DNA of 64,000 nucleotides, taken from Brevibacillus daliensis (GTDB lineage: Bacteria > Bacillota > Bacilli > Brevibacillales > Brevibacillaceae). The position numbers were made by a program, and so were the translations under genes. Below are positions 1-11,162 of this stretch, in pieces; position 1 is the stretch's first letter; each line of letters begins with the position of its first letter. The stretch is from positions 1 to 64,000 of the forward strand of contig NZ_JAJISB010000038.1 in assembly GCF_021245735.1 (NCBI RefSeq). The letters run 5' to 3'. The notes under the pieces are model-generated. The model was not told the DNA's origin and did not search any database. It saw only the letters and a list, made by a program, of their open reading frames with translations.

Positions 1-30
1 TCTATAGGCTAGATATTGTTAATCCTTCGC

Positions 31-97
31 AAAAAAGAAACCACCTGGATTCAATCATGCATAAATATGCACTCTTGGTGTTTATCCAGGTGGTTTC
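31..97 (-). terminator. Terminator of the ribonucleotide reductase gene
   Basis: Fourteen-base arms at 37-50 and 84-97 (GAAACCACCTGGAT and its complement) enclose a 33-base loop. Read on the minus strand the stem is followed by a run of six T (31-36), as expected of an intrinsic terminator. The loop is unusually long. It lies about 100 bases past the stop codon of the gene at 196-2760. Confidence 0.7.
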
Positions 98-195
98 CAT
101 TAATTATGAGCAGTTTTTTTCATGTAAATTGAGCATTTTTCCATCTATTTTGACCAGCGACAACACTACAGGCCATCTTTATCTATTCATTCACT

Positions 196-2760
196 TTATG
201 AACACTTCGAATATCCACAAGACGTACATGTTTTACATCCCTCTGCAGGAAGAAGTGCTGCCGATCCACAAGACGGACAGAAATCCTTGTGATCGAAATC
301 ATCATACATATCGTCCATAGCTTCAGCCTTCTCAGATTCATGAGGAGCAGGCGAAATCGCATAACTATTGCTTGAGCTGGACGCAGATGCTACAGAATGA
401 TGATTATCTTCTCCATCAAGGTGCATTTCAAGTGCTTTGGCTACCGCGTCCGGAATGGATTCTACACGGTTTGGTCCGAAGCCTACAGCACCTGAACCAC
501 CAATACCTTTTAAATGCTTGATCAATAGTCGAGCCTTGTTGCCATCTGGTAGTTCTCCAAATCTGAGGTACAGCGTGGATACACGACCAAGTGCTTCTGA
601 CATAGCAAAGACGTCGCTACCTGCTTTCCCTACGTTTACAATCACTTCGAACGGCTCATGATCTACATCATTGATGGTAATATACGCTTTTCCAAGAGGG
701 GTATTCATTTTATATGTGGCACCAACCAGCTTTTTAGGGCGCTTGTTATACTCACGTGGCTCTAGTTCTTTCATTACTGGTTGTGGCGTAGCTTCCTTCA
801 CCTCTTCACTGGATTCCGTAGCTTCTACCGTCTCATCCTCTTTCTTTTCTGTAGACAGTACCTGTACGTCACGGCTTCCGTCACGATAGATGGTAACCCC
901 TTTACATCCAAGATCAAAAGCTAATTCGTACAGATTCTTCGTATCCTCTACCGAGAAATCATGCGGAGCATTGGCTGTTTTGGAAATAGACGAGTCTACC
1001 CATTTTTGAATGGCAGCCTGTGCACGAACATGGTCTTCTGCAGCCAAGTCCATGGCACACACAAAATGCTCTGGTAGTTCTTTGCCTGGATTCGCGTCCA
1101 TCCATTCCTGCGCAATCGGTACGAATTGTTTATCAAAACCTAGACGGCTTTGACGGAAATATTCAAAGGCATAGTATGGCTCAATCCCGGTTGAAGTACC
1201 TACCATGGTTCCTGTTGAACCTGTTGGTGCTTGTGTCAACACTGTTACATTCCGACTTCCTTTTGTACGGATCGTATCACGAAACTCCTCATCAAATTGT
1301 TTCATAAAGCCGCTCAATAGATATTTCTCTGCATCAAATTGAGGGAAGCTTCCTTTTTCTTCTGCAATGTCAGCAGAGGCAAGATACGCTTCACGTGCGA
1401 TGAAGTGGTACAGCTTGTCCAGGAATTCTAGAGATTCTGCACTACCATAACGGATACCTAGTTTAATCATCATTTCAGCTAGACCCATTGTTCCTAAGCC
1501 TACACGACGCTCAGATTTCTGATTTTCTTCATTTTCCATGAAGTGATATGGCGTTGCATCAATCACGTTATCCAAAAATCTCACTGAGTATCGAACCGCT
1601 GTACCTAACGAATCCCAATCCACTTCATTACCATCAACGAATTTGGACAGGTTTAATGAGGACAAGTTACAAACTCCCCATGCTGGCAAGCCTTGTTCAC
1701 CGCAAGGATTGGTACAAATAATCGGGTTATAATACCAGCTATTAGACATTTGGTTATAGTGCTCCATAAATACAACACCAGGTTCTGCTGATTTCCATGC
1801 AGATTCAATAATGGTGTGCCAGACTTCACGTGCACGTACCGTTTTAAATAGCTTAACCGGTTTACCCATTTCGTCACGCCATTTGGTCATGTTGCCATCC
1901 CAGTGCTCTTCGTAATCTGGGTCTGTTGAATCGGGGAATACTAGCTCCCATTCCAGATCTTCTTTTACAGCTTTCATAAAACCATTAGAGACACAAACGG
2001 ACAGGTTCGCATTCGTTACCATACCCATTGTTTGTTTTACTGTTATAAACTCTAACAAGTCTGGATGCCAGTCGTTAATCATCAGCATCAAAGCACCTCG
2101 ACGGGAACCACCTTGTTCGATAAGTCCAGTTGTATAACTAAATAAACCGCCCCAAGATACTGAACCGCTTGACGAGCCATTAACTCCACGAACCAAAGCA
2201 CGACGTGGACGAAGACTAGATAGATTAATACCTACTCCACCACCACGGGACATAATCTCTGTCATTTGTGTTAATGTATCCATGATTCCGCCTCTGGAGT
2301 CCTTTGGCGACGGAATAACATAGCAATTAAATAGCGTTAGCTCATCACTTGCTCCTGCTCCTGCAGCTATGCGTCCACCTGGAACCAGCTTCCAATCATC
2401 TAGCAGTTCTCGGAATTTAGCAGTCCATTCAGTTTTTTTCTCATCTGTCTTCTCAACTGCTGCCAATGCTGTTGCAAGCCTGTCCCATAATTCTTCTGGA
2501 GTTGTTTCAATTGGTCGGGTTGTTTTTTCAATAGTTGTTTCGATTGTTTCGCCGCTTCGTAGTAGAATGGTTACTTGATCACCGTTTTTCTCGATTACCT
2601 CACCCACTTCTTTTTTAGGGAATTTAGGGTCGTCTTTGGTTAACACCAATACGGTATCTCCCTCTTTTGTATGATGATAATCAAGATCTTTCATTGCGTA
2701 TCTATCTAAGAAAATCTTTTCGCTCAAGCCTTCCATTCTCTTTTTTTCTACTAATTCCAC
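196..2760 (-). CDS. nrdJ: Vitamin B12-dependent (class II) ribonucleoside-diphosphate reductase
   Basis: Reduces ribonucleotides to deoxyribonucleotides in the cytoplasm using adenosylcobalamin as radical source. The 854-residue protein shows the reductase barrel with NPCGE near residue 351, the PTGSTGT stretch, a TSCPD domain in the C-terminal third, and a cysteine-rich tail (CPSC, CKTCTSCGYSKC) that should bind zinc and reload the active-site cysteines. I chose the GTG at 2760 because GGAAGGGG lies nine bases upstream; an open frame extends to an ATG at 2865 and an ATG at 2736 is a weaker alternative. It is transcribed divergently from dat. No cobalamin riboswitch is visible in the 187-base spacer, fitting an enzyme that needs B12 rather than one repressed by it. 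Family assignment is very secure; only the start is uncertain. Confidence 0.95.
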   Translation of the reverse strand: MELVEKKRMEGLSEKIFLDRYAMKDLDYHHTKEGDTVLVLTKDDPKFPKKEVGEVIEKNGDQVTILLRSGETIETTIEKTTRPIETTPEELWDRLATALAAVEKTDEKKTEWTAKFRELLDDWKLVPGGRIAAGAGASDELTLFNCYVIPSPKDSRGGIMDTLTQMTEIMSRGGGVGINLSSLRPRRALVRGVNGSSSGSVSWGGLFSYTTGLIEQGGSRRGALMLMINDWHPDLLEFITVKQTMGMVTNANLSVCVSNGFMKAVKEDLEWELVFPDSTDPDYEEHWDGNMTKWRDEMGKPVKLFKTVRAREVWHTIIESAWKSAEPGVVFMEHYNQMSNSWYYNPIICTNPCGEQGLPAWGVCNLSSLNLSKFVDGNEVDWDSLGTAVRYSVRFLDNVIDATPYHFMENEENQKSERRVGLGTMGLAEMMIKLGIRYGSAESLEFLDKLYHFIAREAYLASADIAEEKGSFPQFDAEKYLLSGFMKQFDEEFRDTIRTKGSRNVTVLTQAPTGSTGTMVGTSTGIEPYYAFEYFRQSRLGFDKQFVPIAQEWMDANPGKELPEHFVCAMDLAAEDHVRAQAAIQKWVDSSISKTANAPHDFSVEDTKNLYELAFDLGCKGVTIYRDGSRDVQVLSTEKKEDETVEATESSEEVKEATPQPVMKELEPREYNKRPKKLVGATYKMNTPLGKAYITINDVDHEPFEVIVNVGKAGSDVFAMSEALGRVSTLYLRFGELPDGNKARLLIKHLKGIGGSGAVGFGPNRVESIPDAVAKALEMHLDGEDNHHSVASASSSSNSYAISPAPHESEKAEAMDDMYDDFDHKDFCPSCGSAALLPAEGCKTCTSCGYSKCS

Positions 2761-2947
2761 GGACGTAATCCCCTTCCAAATATTTTTCAAATTGACCGTA
2801 TCGGGGCAATTTGTTATGTTTATGTAAGACGTTTTAACGATACCACTCTTCGAACCACAAATCAATATCTTGAATCATTATGAATTTTCTTTGACAAGTA
2901 ACACTATATCTTGTGTTGTTGTAATTTTATCCTGTAGGGGGCGACTT

Positions 2948-3805
2948 ATGTACTATGTAGATGGCGAGTGGATTCAACCGGGACAACCAGCAATTCAACC
3001 AGAAGATCGGGGCTACCAATTTGGTGACGGGATCTATGAGGTTGTGAGGGTGTACCAAGGCAAACTTTATCAATGGGATGAACATCTTATCAGATTGGAA
3101 AGAAGCGCTAAGGAATTAGACTTAGTCCTGCCAGTCTCGAATACGGAGCTGGAGCAAATTGCAAAGGATGTACTTTGTAAAAATAATTTAGAATTTTCTG
3201 ATGCTACTGTATATTTGCAAATCAGTCGTGGTGTCCACGCACGTCAATTTCCATTCCCAGAGGGTTCACGTGCTGTATTAACCATGTATGCCAACCAGAA
3301 AGATCGTCCATTTGCTAGTATGAAAGAAGGTATCAGCGCAGCGCTCATTGAAGATATTCGCTGGTTGCGTTGTGATATTAAGAGCTTGAACCTTCTTGGT
3401 GCTTCTATTGCCAAACAAAAATCCATTGAGGCAGGCTCAGAGGAAGCGATTATGCACCGTGGGGATATTGTCACGGAAGCAAGTTCTGCTAATATCTTTA
3501 CCATAAAAGATGGTGTGCTTTACACGCATCCGGCTACTAATCTGATCCTGCACGGAATTACTCGAAAAACCATTCTACAATTATGTGCCAACCTGAACCT
3601 GACTGTGAAAGAAGAAACGTATACAACTGATTTCTTGGCGTCCGCTGATGAAATATTCATCTGTGGAACAACCTCAGAGATCACCCCTATTGTGAAAGTA
3701 AACAACCAGGCAGTTGGTACAGGAATACCTGGACCTGTAACGCGTAGTCTCCAAGAGGCGTTCGAAGTGTATATTCTATCACAGACTAAGACTGCTGCAA
3801 TCTAG
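2948..3805 (+). CDS. dat: D-amino acid aminotransferase (class IV PLP)
   Basis: Interconverts D-alanine and D-glutamate with their 2-oxo acids, supplying D-amino acids for peptidoglycan. The 285-residue length matches Bacillus D-amino acid transaminases. The PLP lysine is Lys145 (within CDIKSLNLL) and Glu177 (VTEASSANIF) is in place, the same numbering as the classic thermophilic Bacillus enzyme. The ATG at 2948 follows a run of GGGGG at seven bases; the open frame begins further upstream at 2870 but that extension has no family resemblance. A TTGACA box at 2891-2896 could be its -35 element. It is a single gene, closed by a shared terminator. A branched-chain aminotransferase is the alternative, but length and motifs favour Dat. 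Confidence 0.93.
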   Translation: MYYVDGEWIQPGQPAIQPEDRGYQFGDGIYEVVRVYQGKLYQWDEHLIRLERSAKELDLVLPVSNTELEQIAKDVLCKNNLEFSDATVYLQISRGVHARQFPFPEGSRAVLTMYANQKDRPFASMKEGISAALIEDIRWLRCDIKSLNLLGASIAKQKSIEAGSEEAIMHRGDIVTEASSANIFTIKDGVLYTHPATNLILHGITRKTILQLCANLNLTVKEETYTTDFLASADEIFICGTTSEITPIVKVNNQAVGTGIPGPVTRSLQEAFEVYILSQTKTAAI

Positions 3806-3820
3806 TATTTTTTTCCATAT

Positions 3821-3875
3821 AAAAAAAGCGACTCACTATCCAAAATAATTGAAGGAAAGTGAGTCCGCTTTTTTT
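3821..3875. terminator. Bidirectional terminator between dat and lipM
   Basis: An A-run followed by AGCG(G)ACTCACT pairs with AGTGAGTCCGCT and a T-run (arms 3821-3838 and 3858-3875). It has A and T tracts on both sides, so it can serve the convergent genes dat (+) and lipM (-). Confidence 0.85.
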
Positions 3876-3876
3876 A

Positions 3877-4707
3877 TTATCTTCTAAAGTTCCATTCATC
3901 AGTTGCATACCGGGTTGTAGCCAACTCTTCGGCTGCCTGCAGCTCTTCCGCTGTCAGAGTGGCATTCTCCAACTCTACCCCTAAACCTTCAGCAAAGCCG
4001 GCATAAAAAGCATCTACCGCCTGCGCAAGCGTAATGGGAACCGGACTAATCTCATTTATGGTAACGGCTTTACCAATAAAGCTGCTTTTCATTCGTTCCA
4101 TGACTCGTTCGCTCGGGAATCGTAATAAGGAAAACAGCAGATCTACATCCATATCTAACAGGATAGAGCCATGCTGCAAAATAACACCCTTTTGACGCGT
4201 CTGAGCGCTGCCTGCTACTTTTTTTCCTTCCACTACTAACTCATACCAAGATGGTGAATCAAAGCATGCAGAAGAACCTGGAGAGCTATATTTTGCTTTT
4301 TCTTCTTCAGAGGCAAGTGAAACCATTTCAGCAGCAAGTCCCAGTTTTTGAAAACCGTGCAATAATCCCATAGAAATTACCTTGTAGGCTTCGGTCACCG
4401 TCTTAGGCATCAAGGGATGGTCCTCTGACACAATAACGCTATAAGTTAGCTCTGCATCATGAAGAACTGCTCGACCGCCCGTTGCTCGACGTACCAGACC
4501 AATGCCCTTTTTCTTTACTGCTTCAACATCTATCTCTTTTTCCATTTTTTGAAAATACCCAATTGAGAGGGTTGCTGGTTGCCAGGTATAGAAGCGAACA
4601 GTTGGTGGCACTTGGCCCTTACTATGTGCTGCTAAAATTGCTTCATCAATTGCCATGTTCATCTCTGGTGGCATGGGGGGAGTATGTATAAACCGCCATT
4701 TTTCCAA
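3877..4707 (-). CDS. lipM: Octanoyl-[GcvH]:protein-type octanoyltransferase LipM (lipoate biosynthesis)
   Basis: Transfers the octanoyl chain from acyl carrier protein to GcvH, the first step of lipoyl assembly in Bacillales. The 276-residue protein has the BPL/LplA fold: [12 protein letters not shown] near residues 73-84, a candidate catalytic cysteine at 148 ([13 protein letters not shown]) and a lysine near 163 (GKKVAGSAQ). The length, Cys and Lys positions match LipM (YqhM) of B. subtilis, where Cys150 is catalytic, better than an ATP-dependent lipoate ligase. Translation starts at a TTG preceded by GAGGTGAT. It lies near the gcv operon, as in Bacillus, which fits its role of feeding lipoate to the glycine cleavage system. 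LipL or LplA is the alternative label. Confidence 0.85.
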   Translation of the reverse strand: MEKWRFIHTPPMPPEMNMAIDEAILAAHSKGQVPPTVRFYTWQPATLSIGYFQKMEKEIDVEAVKKKGIGLVRRATGGRAVLHDAELTYSVIVSEDHPLMPKTVTEAYKVISMGLLHGFQKLGLAAEMVSLASEEEKAKYSSPGSSACFDSPSWYELVVEGKKVAGSAQTRQKGVILQHGSILLDMDVDLLFSLLRFPSERVMERMKSSFIGKAVTINEISPVPITLAQAVDAFYAGFAEGLGVELENATLTAEELQAAEELATTRYATDEWNFRR

Positions 4708-4853
4708 GTAATATCACCTCTGTACCTTTTCAAAAGCATGGATATGGGTTGAACTTGCCCCACCCGTAATCACTCCTTCATTGTAACCGTCAAAGGAAAA
4801 GGGAACAAGCAAACTAGTACATAGTAAGAGGTAGATTCATACTTTTTTCACCA

Positions 4854-6563
4854 CTACATACGGAATTTCTTTATTTCCTCTTGCATGTCATTCGACATTT
4901 CAAAGATTCGCTCTGCTGTACGAGCTACTTCTTCAGCAGAAGCTGTAGTCTCTTCTGATGTAGCCGCAATATCTTCTGTAGTTGCAAATATCTCCTCGGA
5001 TACCGCTGTGCTTCCCTCTACCTTTTGCATAATTATCATTTTTTCACTTTGCAAAGATCCACCATGACTGGATAACAAGTGAGTTTTCGGTCCAATATCC
5101 TCAATTAACTGGGTAATACCTACAAATGACTGTACGGCATTATGAATGTCTTGTTTTTGTGAGGTCATCTCACCTTGCATGGTATCCGCAGTTGCTAACA
5201 TCGTCTCAGCATCTTGAGAAATTTGTTCAACCTGATCGCTAATTTTTTGGGAGAACTCTCTGGATTGTTCAGCCAGTTTACGCACCTCATTGGCTACAAC
5301 AGCAAAACCTTTTCCATACTCACCTGCTCTAGCAGATTCAATCGCTGCATTTAACGATAACAAGTTGGTTTGATCCGAGATTATATGAATAAGCTGGGTA
5401 ATTTCTTCGATTTTTTTCAGACTTTCTGAAACGATAAAAATGTTTCCAATCAACCCTTGGAATACATTATTTGTAAGATCTACGGAGGTAGCCACTTTAT
5501 CTATGTGTTGTCTACTTACGATCATCATGTCTTGAATTTCTGATGTGATGTTATCAACTTCCTTTATCGCTTCAACCACTTCATTAATTTGATCGCCAAA
5601 GACTTTCATTGTTTCTGAAATACCAACGAGATCGTTCGTTTGATCGCCAACACCTGTAGCTATTTCCTGCACAGATCTGGAAACTGTATCAAAGGCAGCA
5701 TTCATTTGTTGTGAGATTGCACTTAAATTATGGGCAGAATTGGTCAATTCTTGTGACTTGGACTGAATTGTCGTCATCATATTGCATGTATTTGCCATCG
5801 CTTGGGATAGTTCATGCTTCATGCTACCAAACTCTGTACCATCAATTCCTTCAATTTTAATGTTAATATTTCCTTTTCCGAACTCCTGACAATAATGTAC
5901 CATCTCATTAGCTGACGATTTAATTGATCTAGTAATTAGTAGAGAGAAAACACTAATTATTGCGATCAAAGCTAAGCCATAATACAAAAATTCATTTAGT
6001 GCCACTTTAAATTGTGTAATGGCTAATTGATCAATTTTAAAGGACTTGGACACATGAAACTCTTGTAAAGCTACCATTGTGCTTTCCATTTCATCAAAAA
6101 TACTCATATATTGAGTGACTAATTTTTCTGGAATAACTTGTCCTGTCTTCAAATATTGCTGATCAATTACCGTCCAAATCTCTTGGAACTCGGTAAACAA
6201 TAATTGAATCGTTGTAAGTGCCTCTTTTTCCTCAGTGGATAATTTTTCTTCTGATATGTATATTTCCAATTCCTTGTTGACTTTATCGCGTAATTCGTTT
6301 GCTTCGTTTAATGCATCCTGATCCGTTTCTACTATTACCTGCTTATACATTAAACCCATATGTAAAAAATCACTCCGAATATTTGCAGAATATTGGAGTG
6401 GCAGCACCACTTCTCCATGCATGACGTTGGATACTTTATTTACTACTTTCATGTTATAAACGCCCGTAATTCCCATCAATATCACTACTATTATGCACAT
6501 TGCAACAAGGATTCGAAGGTTTGTTATCAGCTTAAATCTTTGAAAAAACGAAAAAATCTTCAT
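4854..6563 (-). CDS. Methyl-accepting chemotaxis protein
   Basis: A membrane chemoreceptor that would signal to CheA/CheW. The 569 residues give an N-terminal transmembrane helix (about 14-36), an extracellular four-helix-type sensor of about 140 residues, a second membrane helix (about 176-198), a short HAMP-like linker and a long cytoplasmic coiled coil. The conserved hairpin tip is present ([35 protein letters not shown] region near residue 395). The C-terminal end is rich in Glu, Thr and Ser, typical of methylation sites. No che genes flank it, so this is an orphan receptor with unknown ligand. It starts at an ATG with AAAGGAGT ten bases upstream. Confidence 0.93.
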   Translation of the reverse strand: MKIFSFFQRFKLITNLRILVAMCIIVVILMGITGVYNMKVVNKVSNVMHGEVVLPLQYSANIRSDFLHMGLMYKQVIVETDQDALNEANELRDKVNKELEIYISEEKLSTEEKEALTTIQLLFTEFQEIWTVIDQQYLKTGQVIPEKLVTQYMSIFDEMESTMVALQEFHVSKSFKIDQLAITQFKVALNEFLYYGLALIAIISVFSLLITRSIKSSANEMVHYCQEFGKGNINIKIEGIDGTEFGSMKHELSQAMANTCNMMTTIQSKSQELTNSAHNLSAISQQMNAAFDTVSRSVQEIATGVGDQTNDLVGISETMKVFGDQINEVVEAIKEVDNITSEIQDMMIVSRQHIDKVATSVDLTNNVFQGLIGNIFIVSESLKKIEEITQLIHIISDQTNLLSLNAAIESARAGEYGKGFAVVANEVRKLAEQSREFSQKISDQVEQISQDAETMLATADTMQGEMTSQKQDIHNAVQSFVGITQLIEDIGPKTHLLSSHGGSLQSEKMIIMQKVEGSTAVSEEIFATTEDIAATSEETTASAEEVARTAERIFEMSNDMQEEIKKFRM

Positions 6564-6650
6564 GTATCACGGACTCCTTTTCTTTGATGTATATTATTTA
6601 TATCGGTTATTAATATACAGTTTAATAATACAAATGTTACGATTTTTTAA

Positions 6651-6694
6651 CATACAAAAACCTCTCCCAAAAATGTGGAAGAGGTTTTTGTATG
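6651..6694 (-). terminator. Terminator of the gcv operon
   Basis: CATACAAAAACCTCT (6651-6665) pairs with AGAGGTTTTTGTATG (6680-6694). On the minus strand it lies eight bases past the gcvPB stop codon and is followed by a T-rich stretch. Confidence 0.8.
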
Positions 6695-6701
6695 TGTCTT
6701 A

Positions 6702-8177
6702 TTACTTTTCCGCTTTATCAGATTGATAACGCAAAATAGGTTTTCTTGCTGCCGTTGCTTCATCCAGACGTTTTACCACGGTTGTGTGAGGAGCTTCCTG
6801 TACGATCTCTGGTGTTTCTTCACATTCGCGAGCGATTTGCAGCAAAACTTCAATAAATTCATCCAGTGTTTCTTTAGCCTCCGTCTCAGTTGGTTCAATC
6901 ATCAAGCATTCTTCAACAATAAGAGGGAAATAAATAGTTGGCGGATGATATCCGAAGTCCAAGAGACGTTTTGCCATATCTAATGTACGGACACCTTGCT
7001 TCTTCTGACGAACGCCCGATAATACGAATTCATGCTTACATACACGATCGAACGGTAACTCAAAAGCTACTGCTAATTTTCTCATCATATAATTCGCATT
7101 TAGCACAGCGTTCTCAGAAACTTGAAGCAAGCCATCTGGACCCATTGTGCGAATATAGCTATAAGAACGAACCAGAATCCCAAAGTTTCCATAGAAACCT
7201 TTTACACGGCCAATGGATGCAGGGATATTATAGTCAAGTGTGAAGCTGCCGTCCTCTTTCTTCGCTACCATCGGTTTAGGCAGGAAAGGAATCAGATCTT
7301 TTTTCACACCAACAGGTCCTGATCCTGGTCCGCCCCCACCGTGTGGTCCGGTAAATGTTTTGTGCAGATTAAGATGGACAACATCAAAGCCCATATCTCC
7401 AGGTCGCGCAATGCCTAATATCGCGTTGGCATTCGCTCCGTCGTAGTATAATTTACCGCCCGCATCATGAACAATTTTCGCCATTTCCACAATATCTTCC
7501 TCGAACAAACCTAGTGTGTTCGGGTTCGTCAACATCAAAGCAGCCGTATCAGGACCTACCGCCTGACGAAGTGCCTCAATATCTACCAATCCACGATCAT
7601 CAGATGGGATCGTAACTGTTTCTAATCCAGCAATCGTTGCTGATGCAGGGTTCGTTCCGTGTGCAGAGTTAGGCACAATTACTTTCGTACGCTTTTCTCC
7701 ACGGCTTTCATGATAAGCACGAATCAAAAGCAGACCCGTCCATTCACCTGCTGCACCTGCTGCTGGTTGCAACGTTACTGCATCCATGCCTGTAATCTCT
7801 GCCAATTCACCTTGCAAATTATATAGAAGCTCTAATGCACCTTGCACAGATTCTTCAGGTTGATATGGATGCACCTGAGCAAATCCTGCTAAACGTGCCA
7901 TATCTTCATTTACTTTTGGATTGTATTTCATCGTACATGAACCAAGTGGATAAAAGCCATTATCAATCCCATGATTGCGCCTTGATAATTCCGTATAGTG
8001 ACGAACTAATTGTAATTCTGATACTTCTGGGAGCTCAGCAGCTTCCTTTCTCGTTAGATGCTCCGGTAGAAGTTGAGATAAATCAACTTCTGGCACATCG
8101 TTTTTCGGCAAACTGTAAGCGACACGACCCGGTTTGCTCATCTCGAAAATTAGTTCTTTTTCTTTGTCGTTACGCAT
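6702..8177 (-). CDS. gcvPB: Glycine dehydrogenase (decarboxylating) subunit 2, P-protein beta
   Basis: The PLP-carrying half of the split P-protein, which decarboxylates glycine and hands the aminomethyl group to lipoyl-GcvH. The 491-residue protein carries the PLP lysine at about residue 273 in [19 protein letters not shown], with the glycine-rich segment that follows. The ATG at 8177 sits nine bases after GGAGG and overlaps the end of gcvPA by eight bases, so the two halves are translationally coupled. A TTG two codons upstream is a less likely start. It is the last gene of the riboswitch-controlled operon gcvT-gcvPA-gcvPB. gcvH is not in this window. Confidence 0.96.
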   Translation of the reverse strand: MRNDKEKELIFEMSKPGRVAYSLPKNDVPEVDLSQLLPEHLTRKEAAELPEVSELQLVRHYTELSRRNHGIDNGFYPLGSCTMKYNPKVNEDMARLAGFAQVHPYQPEESVQGALELLYNLQGELAEITGMDAVTLQPAAGAAGEWTGLLLIRAYHESRGEKRTKVIVPNSAHGTNPASATIAGLETVTIPSDDRGLVDIEALRQAVGPDTAALMLTNPNTLGLFEEDIVEMAKIVHDAGGKLYYDGANANAILGIARPGDMGFDVVHLNLHKTFTGPHGGGGPGSGPVGVKKDLIPFLPKPMVAKKEDGSFTLDYNIPASIGRVKGFYGNFGILVRSYSYIRTMGPDGLLQVSENAVLNANYMMRKLAVAFELPFDRVCKHEFVLSGVRQKKQGVRTLDMAKRLLDFGYHPPTIYFPLIVEECLMIEPTETEAKETLDEFIEVLLQIARECEETPEIVQEAPHTTVVKRLDEATAARKPILRYQSDKAEK

Positions 8178-9525
8178 GAGCAATCGCCTCCAATTCTTTT
8201 ACCAGTTGATCAATCTCATCTTTTGTCCGTAATTCCGTAACAGCAATCAGCATATGGCCGTAAAGCTCAGGGTACGCAAGTTCTAGATCATAGCCACCTA
8301 TTATTCCTTTTGAAAGTAATACTTTATTGGCCTCAGATACAGAAACAGGTAATTTCACAACGAATTCATTAAAGAATGGAGCTTCAAAAACAGCTTCCAC
8401 ACCGTTTACCTTCGCCAGTTCCTGTTTCGCATAGTATGCTTTTTGCACATTCATTTTTGCCATTTCCTGAACACCTTGCTTACCAAGACCAGTAAGTGCA
8501 ATGGAGGAAGCTAACGCTAGCAAAGCCTGATTCGAGCAGATGTTAGAAGTAGCTTTCTCACGACGAATATGCTGTTCACGTGCTTGAAGCGTTAGTACAA
8601 AACCACGCTTGCCATCCTCATCCTTTGTTTGCCCTACAATTCGTCCGGGCATTTTGCGCATTAGTTTGGATGTTGTAGCAAAATAACCGCAGTGTGGTCC
8701 ACCGAAGGAGACTGGAATACCAAACGGCTGCATATCTCCTACAACGATGTCTGCCCCTAACTTACCTGGTGCTTCTAGAAGACCAAGCGCAACCGGATTG
8801 GCTGATACAATTAACAAGGCCCCAGCTGCATGTACAATCTCTTCCAATGCTCGCAGATCTTCCACACTTCCAAAAAAGTTAGGATATTGAACCAACACAG
8901 CAGCTGTATCGTTTTGCAATGCCACTTTTAACGAATCTAGATCAGTGACACCCTCGTTCGTATAATCTACCTCAACCACTTCAACCTCTTGACCATAGGC
9001 ATAGGTGGACAATACATGACGCGTTTCAGGATGAACCGCCTTGGAAACCACAACACGTTTTTTACCTTTATGACCAGCAGCCATCATTGCTGCCTCTGCC
9101 ATTGAAGTGAACCCATCGTACATAGATGAGTTGGCTACTTCCATCCCGGTTAATTCACAAACCATGGTTTGGAACTCAAAAATCGCTTGTAATTCACCTT
9201 GGCTAATCTCAGGTTGATAAGGGGTATAAGCTGTAAAAAATTCACCACGAAGCAACATGTGGTTAACCGTGCTCGGTGCGTAATGTTGATACGTCCCTGC
9301 ACCTAGGAAGTTAACATGCGTCGTAAAGTTAGCATTTTTATTGGCAAGACCACTCATAAATTTGACTAAATCAGGTTCTGATAATGCTTCATCCAGTTTC
9401 ATCATTCCTTGAAAGCGAACCTCTTCAGGTATATCTGAAAAAAGCTCATCTACGCTGGAAACTCCCAGGAAATCCAACATTTCTTTTTTATCCTCTTCCG
9501 TGGTAGGTAGATAACGAAAAGTCAC
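8170..9525 (-). CDS. gcvPA: Glycine dehydrogenase (decarboxylating) subunit 1, P-protein alpha
   Basis: The non-PLP half of the split P-protein; it forms a heterotetramer with GcvPB. The 451-residue length and the N-terminus ([17 protein letters not shown]) are typical of the family in Firmicutes. It starts at a GTG preceded by AAGGAGG, 26 bases after gcvT, and overlaps gcvPB by eight bases. Regulation by glycine through the upstream riboswitch is expected for the whole operon. Confidence 0.96.
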   Translation of the reverse strand: MTFRYLPTTEEDKKEMLDFLGVSSVDELFSDIPEEVRFQGMMKLDEALSEPDLVKFMSGLANKNANFTTHVNFLGAGTYQHYAPSTVNHMLLRGEFFTAYTPYQPEISQGELQAIFEFQTMVCELTGMEVANSSMYDGFTSMAEAAMMAAGHKGKKRVVVSKAVHPETRHVLSTYAYGQEVEVVEVDYTNEGVTDLDSLKVALQNDTAAVLVQYPNFFGSVEDLRALEEIVHAAGALLIVSANPVALGLLEAPGKLGADIVVGDMQPFGIPVSFGGPHCGYFATTSKLMRKMPGRIVGQTKDEDGKRGFVLTLQAREQHIRREKATSNICSNQALLALASSIALTGLGKQGVQEMAKMNVQKAYYAKQELAKVNGVEAVFEAPFFNEFVVKLPVSVSEANKVLLSKGIIGGYDLELAYPELYGHMLIAVTELRTKDEIDQLVKELEAIAHA

Positions 9526-9551
9526 GGATTACTCCTCCTTACATACGTGTA

Positions 9552-10652
9552 TTATTTTCCTCTTTTATAAAATGGTGTCGGTATGATCTGGGCACGCAAT
9601 CTCTTGCCGCGAATTTCTACTTCTACCTCTGTACCAATTGCTGTGTGTTCTTTTTTTAGTAATGCAAGTCCGATATTTTTTTTCAGGGTTGGTGACTGTG
9701 TACCTGTCGTTACCTCGCCAATTAATTTTTCACCCAAATAAACTGGATAATGACTACGTGGAATTCCCCGGTCAATCATCTCGATGCCCACCAGTTTACG
9801 TGGTGCTCCATTTGCTTTTTGTTCTTGTAACACTTCATGCCCGATGCAAGGGATTTCTTTATCTGTTTTGACAGCAAAACCAATCCCCGCTTCAATCGGC
9901 GTAATATCTTTGGACAGCTCTTGACCATATAAAGGAAGTTTTGCTTCAAAGCGAAGGGTATCACGGGCACCTAATCCACATGGAAGGAGACCAGATTCTT
10001 TTCCTGCTTCCAATAATATATTCCATAGCGTAATCGCATTATCGCTTTCTACATACAGTTCAAATCCGTCTTCACCTGTGTAACCGCTTCTTGATACCAA
10101 ACACGTAACTCCAGCTACTGTTACATTCTCCTTAAAATGAAAAAATCCAATTTCTTGTAAAGGTGTATCTGTAAGTGTTTGTAGAATTTTTTCTGCTGAT
10201 GGTCCCTGAATTGCGAGTAAGGCTAACTGAGATGAGATATTTGTAAGTTCGACATGATCTGTCAGGTTCTCTTGCATCCATGCGAAGTCCTTATTAATAT
10301 TACCTGCATTAATTACGAGTAAATAGTGCTCGTCAGCCAGTTTGTAAACGATTAAATCGTCAACTATCCCTCCGTCGGGATAGCACATTGCTGCATATTG
10401 CGCCATGCCATCTGTAAGCTTTGCAACATCGTTTGTGACCAGCTTTTGCAGATACGTAAGGGCACCTGTTCCTTTTACTTCAACTTCTCCCATATGAGAG
10501 ACATCAAACAGGCCTGCTTTGGTGCGAACAGCCTCATGCTCCTGCGTAATACTACTGAACTGAACAGGTAAATCCCAACCTCCAAAGTCAATTGTCTTGG
10601 CTCCGAACTCAGCATAAACAGGGTATAAGGGTGTTCTCTTCAAATCTGACAT
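9552..10652 (-). CDS. gcvT: Aminomethyltransferase (glycine cleavage T-protein)
   Basis: Transfers the methylene group from aminomethyl-lipoyl-GcvH to tetrahydrofolate, releasing ammonia. The 366-residue protein has the folate-binding GcvT domain ([13 protein letters not shown] near residue 47, [11 protein letters not shown] near 190) and the C-terminal beta-barrel domain (KPLVGIEM-like and a [13 protein letters not shown] stretch). The open frame extends to 10688, but the ATG at 10652, preceded by GGAAGGAAG, gives the family-typical start [10 protein letters not shown]. It is the first gene of the operon and lies 37 bases after the riboswitch terminator. Confidence 0.95.
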   Translation of the reverse strand: MSDLKRTPLYPVYAEFGAKTIDFGGWDLPVQFSSITQEHEAVRTKAGLFDVSHMGEVEVKGTGALTYLQKLVTNDVAKLTDGMAQYAAMCYPDGGIVDDLIVYKLADEHYLLVINAGNINKDFAWMQENLTDHVELTNISSQLALLAIQGPSAEKILQTLTDTPLQEIGFFHFKENVTVAGVTCLVSRSGYTGEDGFELYVESDNAITLWNILLEAGKESGLLPCGLGARDTLRFEAKLPLYGQELSKDITPIEAGIGFAVKTDKEIPCIGHEVLQEQKANGAPRKLVGIEMIDRGIPRSHYPVYLGEKLIGEVTTGTQSPTLKKNIGLALLKKEHTAIGTEVEVEIRGKRLRAQIIPTPFYKRGK

Positions 10653-10688
10653 CCAATCACTCGCTTCCTTCCCAATTTTCAATAACAC

Positions 10689-10750
10689 AAAAAGACAGAG
10701 GCCATAAAAGACAGAACGCCAAATAAGCGCCCTCTTTTATGTTCTCTGTC
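10689..10750 (-). terminator. Riboswitch-controlled terminator of gcvT
   Basis: On the minus strand GACAGAG..ATAAAAGA (10750-10744 and 10740-10733) pairs with TCTTTTAT..CTCTGTC (10711-10704 and 10700-10694), followed by TTTTT. The 5' arm GACAGAG is also the 3' end of the second glycine aptamer, so folding of the aptamer and of the terminator are mutually exclusive. This predicts an ON switch: glycine binding prevents termination. Confidence 0.8.
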
Positions 10751-10930
10751 CTGGTACCTGAGAGTTGCCCTGTTCAAAACAGGTTTCCCCTTTGGTGGCT
10801 CCTTCTTACGAGAGCTCTCTCCAGAGGTGCGTCCGGTAGAGGTACTTTTGCCTGAGAGATTCACCATGTGGTTTGCTCCTTCGGCGCTGCAGTATGTATG
10901 TTACATCCATGCAGTCTCTCCCTGCTACCA
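10745..10930 (-). ncRNA. Tandem glycine riboswitch
   Basis: Two consecutive glycine aptamers precede gcvT on the minus strand. Aptamer 1 contains GCCGAAGGAGCAAAC (around 10890-10876) followed by CTCTCAGGCAAAAGTACC; aptamer 2 contains AAGAAGGAGCC (around 10810-10800) and CAACTCTCAGGTACC. These are the signature elements of the gcvT class. The two are joined by a short linker with GGAGAGA. Known function in Bacillus is to turn on the glycine cleavage operon when glycine is plentiful; the position here agrees. Confidence 0.93.
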
Positions 10931-11162
10931 TCATTCGCGAAAGAATGGGATCAATTTTATACATAAAAATATGTAATTATCACATGCTACACATAGTCTT
11001 TCTGTTTCCTCCTCTATCCTATCACGTCTGGTTTAAGAAGAAAACAGAAATTTGGAAACAAGGTGCAATTACATAACTTTTACTTATTTACAACATGGTA
11101 ACGTTCGCTTTTTAACACATTTTAGTTCGTAAACATTAATAAAATGGGGGGTTTCACCAAAA

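Noticed and set aside
2761-2947. Cobalamin riboswitch before the B12-dependent reductase
   Set aside because: The spacer is too short and lacks the B12-box; such switches usually precede B12-independent enzymes.
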